Positions 20,514 through 29,418 of a stretch of DNA of 57,783 bases are shown in pieces. Positions within the stretch are counted from its first letter, which is position 1, and each line of letters starts with the position of its first letter. Below the pieces are notes generated by a model. The model worked only from the letters and a program-made list of their open reading frames with translations. It was not told where the DNA came from and searched no databases. This stretch comes from Gnetum montanum (Eukaryota; Streptophyta; Gnetopsida; Gnetales; Gnetaceae), in NCBI GenBank assembly GCA_015680685.1, contig MNCI01035637.1, positions 16,746 through 74,528 of the forward strand, written 5' to 3'. A program made the position numbers and the translations under genes.

Positions 20514-21284
20514 CCTCCCGCCTCAAGTGGGACCCAAAACAAGTAGTGAAAGTGGACGTTGTGCCTACATTCCCACTTGAAGTGACCGAGGTGCCTCGTC
20601 GCATATACAACAAGGCTAGCCAATGTGCGTTGCACTCAGCACACTCCTTATGGGAGTGTAGGCACATGAATGAAGACCTATGGAAACAGGTCCAAAAGTA
20701 GGAGAAGGAAAAGGCCAATCTGACTGCCAAGGTAGGAGACCTCCATTACAGGAATAAGTTCCTCTTGGCCCATGATACCAATGATCGTAGTTGGCACACG
20801 ACCGTCATAGATTACACAAGATATTGAATTGCTATGCGGTGCAACAACGAGGCCACCCAAGAGATAATTGAGAAGTGGATGCAGATGGAATTGTGGCTTA
20901 GAAAAACCAAGACTGGAAGGATTATAGCGCTAGATTTTATGAGTGGGGATAGTCCTAGAAGAACCACAAACATATGTATAAAATGGAATGTGCCACCTAT
21001 TCATGGATGTCATTGGTGCTTCTGAGGCCTACAACAAGTTCATGCAGCAAGTGACAGTCAGTGAATCACCTAAGCGGGAAGTGAATCTTCCCACAAGTGA
21101 GACCACCACTGCCTCCTTTTCTCTGGGACCACCAAGATGGACGGCCATCAAAAAGGAGAAAGCTGTAGCAGATGCTAAACTAAGTGATAGGCACTGGGTA
21201 GATATTACAAAGGAGGAGGTCTGGCACCACCTCAGGATCAGATTGGATTGCATACCCCCCAAGGCAGACGTGGGGCCGTCTTGA
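20514..21284 (+). pseudogene. Antisense gene exon 6 and following coding-like sequence
   Basis: The exon joins in phase (ASRLKWDPKQVVKVDVVPTF), continues HMNEDLWKQVQK, a stop, then EKEKANLTAKVGDLHYRNKF, which has weak heptad character. Beyond about 20830 the frame is unclear. A second long open part (20988-21284) encodes AYNKFMQQVTVSESPKRE and ends IPPKADVGPS. A possible last exon at about 21370-21466 encodes VKILDEEVGPLEGRN and an acidic end. Exon boundaries here are uncertain. Confidence 0.4.
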
Positions 21285-21635
21285 GTTAGTCACTTTCTGC
21301 GATGTAACAGTTTATGTTTTTCTAGCTATTATGTGTAACTCTAGCTGACTATTTCATGTTTATGGTGAAAATTCTGGATGAAGAAGTAGGACCGCTAGAG
21401 GGCAGAAATGATGATGCGAAAGAAGGCGATGTAAAGGGAAATGGTGCAGGGGAAGATGATGCATGACAGCAGGGGCTTTTGATTTTTTTTATTTTTATAT
21501 TTTTGTAAAAATGTTCCAAACATTGTCTAAGTAAAATTTTGAATGAAAGATAGATTATGGCAAGATTGATGATATTCTAGTTTATGTGTTACGTATGTTA
21601 TCTATGCGATCGGTTTCTCTGTTTTTCATTTTAGT

Positions 21636-21965
21636 TTAGGCCATTTCAAGCCATGCATAGTTTTAGACCATTTCAGGCCACTACTAGTTTTAGGCCATTT
21701 TGGGCCATGCGTAGTTTTAGGCCATTTCAGGCCACTGCTAGTTTTAGGCCATTTTGGGCCATGCGTAGTTTTAGGCCATTTCGGGCCACTGCTAGTTTTA
21801 GGCCATTTTGGGCCATGCGTAGTTTTAGGCCATTTCGGGCCATGGTGTGATATAGTTTTAGGCCATTTTGGGCCACTGCTAGTTTTAGGCCATTTTGGGT
21901 CATGCGTAGTTTTAGGCCATTTCAGGCCATGGTACGATATAGTTTTAGGCCATTTCGGGCCATGA
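21636..21965 (+). repeat. Tandem repeat block 3 (TTTTAGGCCATTT units)
   Basis: About twelve units of roughly 24 bases carry the core TAGTTTTAGGCCATTT(C/T)(A/G)GGCCA, alternating ACTGC and TGCG spacers to make a higher-order unit of about 48 bases. It lies between the 3' end of the antisense gene and the end of the gag-pro frame. The units contain GGCC and are partly palindromic. Sequence unlike blocks 1 and 2. Confidence 0.9.
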
Positions 21966-22109
21966 CGTAAACAGAAGGTATGTTAATGGTTTTAGAAAAG
22001 TAAGTTGGTGTACCTAGCATAGATGGATGAATGCGAAGCCAATAAATGGTAAATGTACAAAAGATGTTAACTGGGCAGGAAGCAATGGGGTTGCTATGCT
22101 ATGTGTAAC

Positions 22110-23250
22110 TACTTTCTGACCCATCGTGGATTGGGCAAGGCGTAAGGCCAAGACACTTTGCTAGGGCATTCATCCACATCATTTTCCTCTACTTGGAAAG
22201 GCAACTCAGCCCATGCATTTTCATTTTTTGAGTCAGTGTGTTGGGTCGGCTCATTTGCTAAATCGTTAGTATCTACGGAGACAGGTGCCTCATTCTCAGA
22301 GGTTAAAACCTTCGATACCTACTCCATATCTATGTTATTTATTGCTTACGTTGCTACCTCATCGCCCTGGATCACCACCTCCCTACCTGCATAGGGTAGA
22401 TGGATCTCCTTATGTATGGGAGAAGAGACTGTCCTAAGTTGTGCTAACGATGACCTCCCCAAGATCATATTTAACCTGGGCATTTCTTCCACCATGATAA
22501 ACATTGCATTCGAGGGGAATTGGTCATCTACCACAAACTCGATGTGGACAATGCCTTTCACCACGACCCGTGCCCCATTGAATGACTTCAAGCACGACGT
22601 TGTCATGGGTTTGATTTGGTCTACCAAACCCAACTTGTCCAAAATAGGGAAGGGGATGGCATTCATAGCAACCCCATCATTAATGTGTAACCTTCAAATC
22701 TTATGTTGACCGACCCGAATTATGATGAAGAGAGGTGCTATAGTCACCTAACTCTTTTCAGGGTCTTCCCTAATGGACTTGTTTCATAAAGTCAACTAGG
22801 ATGGCTGTGGCTCTATAGGTGCAAAAGAAAGCATGACCGAGTGGATTTCTTTCTCTTCTGCTGGCATGTTCTCATCAACCAGTATTACCATTAACATGCA
22901 AACCAGAGCCTCACGGTGTTCAATAGAAGTCATAATAAGGTCATACAGGCTCAACATTGTGTTTTTTTGTTTCAGAGCCTGCTTGACCTGAGTGAGAACA
23001 CTTAAAAGGTCTGGGCCACCTTCTTGTTTACTATCTTTCTCCTCTTCCATTTGTCCCAGGAGACAAATTTTTCGAGGAGGGATAGTTTCGGGTCTAGGAT
23101 CAGACCCTTTCGGGCAAGGTGGTGATGACTGTGCACACGTAGCAATGTCATCTTTCAGAAATGAGGATGTAGATGTAGAGGACGACAGCGTAGGTTTAGA
23201 AGTACCCAGGGTGGTAGGTTCCATTGACACCTCACCTATCAAACGTCCTT
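22110..23250 (-). pseudogene. Tat protease and gag-pro linker
   Basis: On the minus strand a linker (SLYDLIMTSIEHREALVCML) leads to the protease: INDGVAMNAIPFPILDKLGL, where NDG replaces the usual catalytic DxG, then VKGIVHIEFVVDDQFPSNAM and PRLNMILGRSSL, the flap and C-terminal motif of retroviral-type aspartic proteases. The frame continues past a stop at about 22346 to ELPFQVEENDVDECPSKVSW and ends near 22110. The order and the linker phrase are typical of Tat-lineage gag-pro. The protease would cleave the polyprotein; here stops make it inactive. Confidence 0.8.
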
Positions 23251-23259
23251 CTCATTTTT

Positions 23260-25903
23260 TTTGGACGAGAACGCTGAGGTGATGTCTTATGCGGGGTGGG
23301 GGCAGTTGAATGGCTTGGCCCGCTGATGATGAATGGCGCTAATGGTGTTAATGCATGTGGTGGTGGTGTGCTTTTGCTTACAGACTGTGTAGGGGTAGAT
23401 GTTTGGGGAGGGACTCTAAGGACAAACGGTTGCTACAGAGTTTGTTTAGCCACTGGTGGTGTTGGTGCACTACGCTAAGGCACACAAACCACAAATGACC
23501 ACTAGGGTAGTTTAGGATTACTGTCAACATCGATAGTATTGATAATGTAACCGACATTGTTGGCATTAAGTAGATCCATGTAAACATGCAAAGACTGATT
23601 TTCAGGATGCACTAGGTTGCTTTCATCTAGAACCAGTTTCCCTTGATCAATCATTCTCTAGATGTCATCTTTTAACGCCATGCAATAATCCGTGTCAAGA
23701 CCACACTATTGATGGTAGTTACAGAACTACTCCAGCCTAAAATTCTTAGGAACTGGTGGCTCATTAGGCAAGGCCAAGGAGGGGTTCCTAAGGAGTTTGC
23801 AGTACCGTTGATGTTTTTTGGCTCCCTCCTCTGACATCAGCTTGTGTTGGATATACCCTATCACCAGTAATTGCTTCAGAAGTCCTAAAGGCTTTGATGG
23901 GTAGTGGGGTATATTTAGAGAGATCTTTATGCTCAAAGTTTGGCTTGGATGGTGCGGATGCTTCAGATGCAGATGTGGAGTGTTGAGCTACATTCCCCTG
24001 GTTGGGTGCAGGGTTAGTTGCTGTTGTGGCCGCTTTCTTATTGTTCTTGGGCTTGGCTTCATTTTCCACAGTGGCCACTGTGGTTTTTGTAGCCTTGCCC
24101 TTATCCTTGTCCTTCTTTGTAAAGGTTTTCTTGTATGGAACATAGGCTAGGTATTTGCTTGCCTCGGTAGCATCTTGTATGCTCTTAGTCTGGGCAAAAG
24201 CCTGACTAAGAGTCTGTGGAGTGAGATAGTAAAGTTTGGACTTAATGAAGTCATTCACTGTACCCTTAAAGATGGCCAGCAGATGGGCCTCTGCAATGGG
24301 CTCGTGGATCTCGTTAAGGGTAGCGCTCCACCGTTGTATGAATTCTAGATAGGTTTGAGTGGATCTTGTTTGACGCTCATTAACTAATCTAGCATAACCT
24401 CCGGTCTCAAGTTATACTTGAAACACATTATGAATTGGGTTATCATCTCCTCTAGGGTTGAGATGGAGGAGCGGGGGAGCATGTAATACCAGTCTAGAGC
24501 TTTGCCTACCAGAGACATAGCAAAGACATGGATGATTGTATGTGGCCATTATTGCAAAAGAAGAGACTTAGATCTGAATGTGACAAGATGCACGTTGGGA
24601 TCACCCTCCCTGTTGTATTTTGTGAAGTGGGGAAGTGGCATCCTAGGGGGTAGTGTTAACATGGGGACTGCTGAACTGATGGGGTCGTCATGGTAGAAAT
24701 CCATGACTTGTACCATGTCAGAACTAGTAGCCTTGAGGTGTTTGATTTTCTCAATAAGGGTCTGGATAAGCTAGAATGCTAGATCTAGACCCAGGGATGA
24801 GGCAGATGGTTAGGGAGCTGTAGAGGCAGTTCCCATCTATGGAGTGGCAAGGGCAGTGACGTGATCCATAGGCGGTGTCGTTTGGCCAGCCCCTATGAAA
24901 GGTGCTACTTCTGTTGTCCACCATCCAATAGGTGGTGCTATTGGAGTAGTAGTCGCTAGTTATTCCACGAGGTAGGCCATTTGTGTGGTTGGTGGGATAG
25001 ACCATAGTCTCGTGCTTGGCTGTACCATTTGCGAGACCTAGTACGTTTGGTGGCTAGCATAGTGGGACATTTGTGACAGTTGTGAAATAGGAGGAGAAGT
25101 GAATGGGGTCCACCATGTTCATGGGCCTAGGCCCATCATTGACAGTGGGATAGGTGTAGACACAGGAATGGATGCGAAAACTACATGCAACTATGATGTA
25201 AGTATGACATCAATGTAGGGCAAGGTAGCCGTGATTGGTGCATGGTGTGATGCAGGAATGGATTGTGGAACAGATTGGGGAGGATAGTGACTGAGAATGA
25301 GATAGGGGTGTAGGCATGTTGATACGCCGAGGGTACGGTATGTCTACCCATAGCTAATGAAATTGGAGGTTGCGATGATGCAGATGTGATCATAAAGGGA
25401 GTGGTGGTAGAGAGGAGGTTTGTCCAAAAAGATAGGGTGGGAGGAATGGTGGTAGGGTTAGTTTGACCCCCACCCTTGGACTGGGAATCCAATTTCTCTT
25501 GCCTGTCTTGGAATGCCTCATCATGATGAGATGTCATGTCTCGTCGCTCCCTGGACCTAGTTAACCCCATTAGCTGATCTAAGATCCAATGATGGGTTTG
25601 CATTAGAGGAATGGAAATGCTAGGAGTGGGAACAAATTCCCTCCCATTGTAGTACGTGAACTTGAAGCTATGTTTGTCTTCAAGTTCTTATGCCTCTAAG
25701 GGAATATTTGCCTAAACCTTAGCGTAGAGGAAGTTATATTGCTCGTATTACTGATTCAAGCTCTCAGGTGATTGATTTTGGATCCTGAGAGATTGACGTC
25801 ACCCCAACATTAGCCTGGGTGGTTGCTCAGCACCTGTGATGCCTTGAACTGAGGTAGGAACCTCAATGTTAGAGGTAGTAGCTATGGTGCTTGAAGAAAT
25901 CAT
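23260..25903 (-). pseudogene. Tat gag
   Basis: An ATG at 25901-25903 (MISSSTIATTSNIEVPTSVQ) opens the frame 245 bases from the 5' LTR. A proline- and histidine-rich N-terminal half follows (25603-25181), then the capsid-like Retrotrans_gag domain at about 24650-24060: PLPHFTKYNREGDPNVHLVT, KALDWYYMLPRSSI, TYLEFIQRWSATLNEIHEPI and DFIKSKLYYLTPQTLSQAF. A basic stretch (KKDKDKGKATKT) and a Cys/His cluster near 23730 (FCNYHQ, then CGLDTDYCMALKDD) come next, recalling the CxYHxxxGHxTDxC motif of Tat gag proteins. Frames change at several points, so this copy is defective. Confidence 0.8.
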
Positions 25904-26148
25904 TGTCATAAGGCTAAAAATGGCTTGCAAATAAGGGAAAAAAGGAGATCAAGCTGCAATTGGAGGCTTGCTATCCTACAGGATTCCAAAGGAACCATCA
26001 GAGCGAATGATTTTTACCACACGATGCATAAACAACCGCAAAAGGGTGTCACGTTTATGCTAGTGCGTGATGGGGTACAGAACGCATGTAGGACTATCGT
26101 GAAAGATAGAAAAGGCACCAAAAGGCCCTCCTTCTAGCACCAGAAAAC
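25904..26148 (-). promoter_or_regulatory. Tat 5' leader with primer binding site
   Basis: On the minus strand the sequence just inside the 5' LTR reads TTTTCTGGTGCTAGAAGGAG (26129-26148). TGGTGCTAGAAGG, starting with TGG, has the form of a tRNA 3'-end complement and is in the right place for the primer binding site. I could not name the tRNA. The rest is a short leader up to the gag ATG. Confidence 0.6.
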
Positions 26149-27893
26149 TGTAGTGACTAAATACGTCAGTGGCTGGAAACACTAAGAGGTTGGCGAGCAA
26201 AAAATTTTAACCCCAGATCCGTGTGAGGGCCGTGCTAGATAAAACAGAAATAGGATGCCCTAAACGGTCTTGTCAATCAGACAAGGACTTAGTCGATGTA
26301 ACTTAACCTTATGTAAACGTTTTTTTAAGCATGAGAAATGTGAGATCTAGCTGATGATTGATAAATGCAATAATAAAGGAAATGATGCTGAACAGTGATG
26401 ACAATATGTAAATAACAAAGTAACTAGGATGAGAAAATGCACCACCGCAAAGTAATGGGTTCGATTCTCTTCTCTGCTTGAAAATGTATAGCAAGTTATA
26501 TAGTGCTGGAGACGCACAGAGAGTCCAGGAATGACTGGAATGCTCGAAATGCCTCAACTATGTTTTTCAAGTACAAGCTTAAGAGCCAACAAGAAAAAAG
26601 CTAATGCCAAATGCCAACGCTAAAAATGCCAACTACTTTTGAATTGCTAATTTGCCAACTTGCCAATTTTCCAACAAATTTTCCAACCCTTGGAGCATTA
26701 CTCGTCGAGCTATTTATAGGGCTAGGAGCATGCAAGAGATGCAGTTTAGATGACGTGTGTTCTGGACCCATGAGATGTTGACGTGTCTGTATTGCATAGA
26801 TATGCAAAGCCGATGGTGAACCTTCTACGCTACAATCATGTGCCATCAAGACTAGAGATGCTGAATCAAGTGTGACAACAATGGAAACAAGGAGTGAATC
26901 ACACTGGAGTAGCATAGCTACTTGCTACGTTGTGCTATGCTATGGAGCATAGCATGTTTTTGGCATAGCAGCATAGCACAACATAGCCACTAGTTTGAAA
27001 AATAAAATTACATTAAACTACTAGAAGCCTTTGTGCACGTTGGGCTAACTTTTTGAAGCGTTCCCTTTCAATTTTGCATCTTTACTACACTATGCTACGC
27101 TACATAGCATAGCATAGTGTAGTAGCTAGCTTCATCTGCGACCCGTGTTAGAGTTGCAAAGTGCTTGAAGCTTGATCATGCCAAAAATTGCAACTTTTCT
27201 TTTGCGAAGGGAGGAATTTGAACTTGCTGAACTTCCATTTGAGACAACTTTTGTTGTTCTTGCATCATCGCTACACTATGTTATGCTATGTAGCATAGCA
27301 CAGCGTAGCAGCCAACATATCCTGCTTTTTGTTCAATTCGCCACTTTCTGATGAGAAGCCTTGCTAAGAACTTGAAGTTGACCAAGGAAACTAGTTTTGA
27401 AGGCCGGAGTGCTTTCCGAGTGCAATTTCTTGATTGGAGTCACTTAGTAAGATGGGCCTTTCTGATTTGCCTTTGATATGCTATGCTATGTTGCATAGCA
27501 TAGCATAGCATAGCACTTTGTTCTACAATGGTTTTCACTTAATTGCCTGAGAAACTATCTTCTGAAACCTGCTATGCTACATAGCGTAATGTAGCATAGC
27601 AAACATCTTCACTAGAAAACTTGCTGAACTATTTTGTCCATCCTGAGCACCGTCGACAACTCTTGGCATGATTCTTGAATAAACTATCACCCAGGTGAAT
27701 TTTCTAGGTGGGCAGGCTAGGGAGTCCATCGGGCCTGTCAACTCTAGAGATAGAAAACTTGCTAGACTAGACAATCTAAACTCAGAGCATTCATTTCCTA
27801 CCAAACTGTCATGAGGTTCCACTTGTGGAAATTTTTTCCTCAGTTCCAAGACCCTGGTGAAGCAAGAGTGTCTTGAAATTTTAGGGTGTTTCA
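26149..27893 (-). repeat. Tat element 5' LTR (right LTR)
   Basis: Direct repeat of 6229-7868, about 100 bp longer. The extra sequence is chiefly near 27700-27850. The minus-strand TATA box is at 26711-26718. Palindrome clusters lie at about 26915-26990, 27084-27123, 27270-27311, 27477-27517 and 27568-27602, at the same relative positions as in the other LTR. The right end (GGGTGTTTCA, 27884-27893) is followed by ATAGT, the target duplication. Confidence 0.9.
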
Positions 27894-27898
27894 ATAGT

Positions 27899-28217
27899 GA
27901 AAGGAGATGGAGGATGCTTCATTCTCCCCTTCATTCTATTAAGTTTCTTCTTAAACAAAAATGGTTTCATAAAAGGCCATGGATAGATGAGGAAATTAAT
28001 AGAGGTTCAAAAACTTATATTGATCAATGTTTTTCAAGTAGAGAAGATCGTGTCAAGATAAAGAAAGAATATAGCATTTATATCAAAACAAAAGAAGATT
28101 TTTCACATCCTAATTGTGCATATGATCATGAAACATTAGATGCTTTTACATTTTGGAATCAATATGGAACTCAAAATCCATTATTGAAGGAGGTAGCAAT
28201 TTATGTTTTATCTCAAG
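27899..28217 (+). pseudogene. hAT transposase, continuation after the Tat insertion
   Basis: The frame from 6228 continues without loss: ERRWRMLHSPLHSIKFLLKQ, then WFHKRPWIDEEI, and DAFTFWNQYGTQNPLLKEVA with IYVLSQ. This corresponds to the LHxAGYYLNP and WWxxYGxxxPxLxxxAIRVLSQ part of plant hAT transposases. The exon ends at a GTAAGTTTTC donor at 28218. Only the retrotransposon separates it from the upstream half. Confidence 0.9.
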
Positions 28218-28422
28218 TAAGTTTTCTTTTTCAAATTTTACTTGAAAGATATTTATAAATATTTTTTTGTGAACTGAATATTTAATAATATTATTTCAAA
28301 ATATTTCCTTTCTTTATGTTTGCTACCTCTCTTTCTACATATTAATGGATCTCCTTACTTGATGTTGTAATAATTTTAAGATAAAGAAAAACTCATTATC
28401 TACTTAATATATAGGCTAATAA

Positions 28423-29418
28423 TGATGAGAAGCGAGGTACCCCTTATGCCCAACCATATGAATCACAAGCGTTCATGCAAGATCCAATCAAATTCCACGG
28501 ATGGAACTAGTTTTGGCATCTAGATCATTATGCCTTAATCGTAGTTCACTGTCTTCCCACTTGGACTAGTGGTAGCTTTGTCACGTATGGTTTAGTCTAG
28601 AGTGAGGCATATGATAATTGATGTTGTTTCTACCTTATGTTACTCCTAATGATAATAGAGAAATCAATTACTTAATCTAATTAGCAACATAAAGTAAAGT
28701 CTAAACTAGCTTATGGATGATCAGTGTCCGTTCCCAGCTTTCCGTACACATCCTAAACCCACGTATTCACTACTAGGATTACCAATTACTATGTTACTGG
28801 GGAAACCAAGCAATAACACTGCTGGGATTACCAAATGTGTTTATGATTAAAAATAATCGTGCTTATTCTGCCAATTCATTAACATGCATGGAAACATAAA
28901 TATTAACTAAGTACATGGAATATAAATTGCATTAAAAGTAAATTTAATCTAAGTCAATGTGCTGCAATGAATAAGAATCAATCTCGATCTTATTGCTATT
29001 CATAGAATATGCCCAAGTACATTGCCACTCAAATAAGATGCCATACAACTAACTCAAATCCACACTACAATCACTCACTGACTGTTCTCTAAGACTACGG
29101 GATAAAGCTACAAGAGTTCAACGACTCTATTGACCAAAGAATTTCATAAACATGGCTATGAGTGCATATTTATAAATTTTATCGCTAAAGCTACGTCAAT
29201 GGGAACTCGCTGACACATGAAATGATGCGTTGATGGGGCCCAGTTATCGAGACCTTGTTATCAGAGCCTTGCTATCAAGGCCTTGTTAACGGGGCCAAGA
29301 TATCAGGGATAAAATATTAGAGCCAAGATATCGTGGCTAAGATATTAGGGCTAAGATATAAAAATTGACTAAAAGTTAACTTTTTTCTTAGATATCCCAG
29401 CCAACTGATGACTCATCA
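28423..29418 (-). repeat. E3 3' LTR
   Basis: Direct repeat of 34239-35224. A minus-strand TATA box (TATAAATATG) lies near 29167-29175. It contains a run of related phrases such as CAAGATATCAGG and GGCTAAGATATTAGGG at about 29240-29360, also present in the other LTR. Confidence 0.85.

Larger units (their letters stand above)
16920..21466 (+). pseudogene. Antisense multi-exon gene inside the Tat element, FCP1-like N-terminal domain
   Basis: Proposed exons: 16920-17038, 17644-18093, 18197-18450, 18549-19578, 19721-20407, 20514 to about 20830, then coding-like stretches to 21284 and about 21370-21466. All five introns that I could define (605, 103, 98, 142 and 106 bp) are GT...AG, and reading phase is kept across each (2, 2, 1, 1, 1). 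The start ATG has good plant context (ACAATGGCT). Exons 2-3 encode a degenerate FCP1/NIF-type phosphatase domain; exon 5 is strongly acidic. Decay is modest: a stop at 18303, several in exon 4, a frameshift near 19330 and two stops in exon 5. The gene lies antisense between protease and RT. Phase-consistent introns argue for a once-real gene; the full protein family is unknown to me. Confidence 0.65.
6229..27893 (-). mobile_element. Giant Tat/Ogre-like Ty3/gypsy LTR retrotransposon, 21.7 kb
   Basis: Two directly repeated LTRs bound it. Minus-strand order: 5' LTR 26149-27893, gag, protease, antisense gene region, RT-RNase H, second RNase H, integrase, tandem repeats, polypurine tract, 3' LTR 6229-7868. 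The target duplication is GTAGT at 6224-6228 against ATAGT at 27894-27898, one mismatch. RT-RH followed by a second archaic RNase H and then integrase is diagnostic of the Tat lineage (Ogre, Retand and relatives). The very large size and a long gap between protease and RT resemble Ogre, in which gag-pro and RT are joined by splicing. A solo LTR (B) adds 2927 bp, so the original length was about 18.7 kb. Many stops and diverged LTRs show an old, inactive copy. Confidence 0.9.

Noticed and set aside
21636-21965. CRISPR-like array
   Set aside because: Units and spacers are both repeated, copies are degenerate, and the setting is a plant retrotransposon. It is an ordinary tandem repeat.
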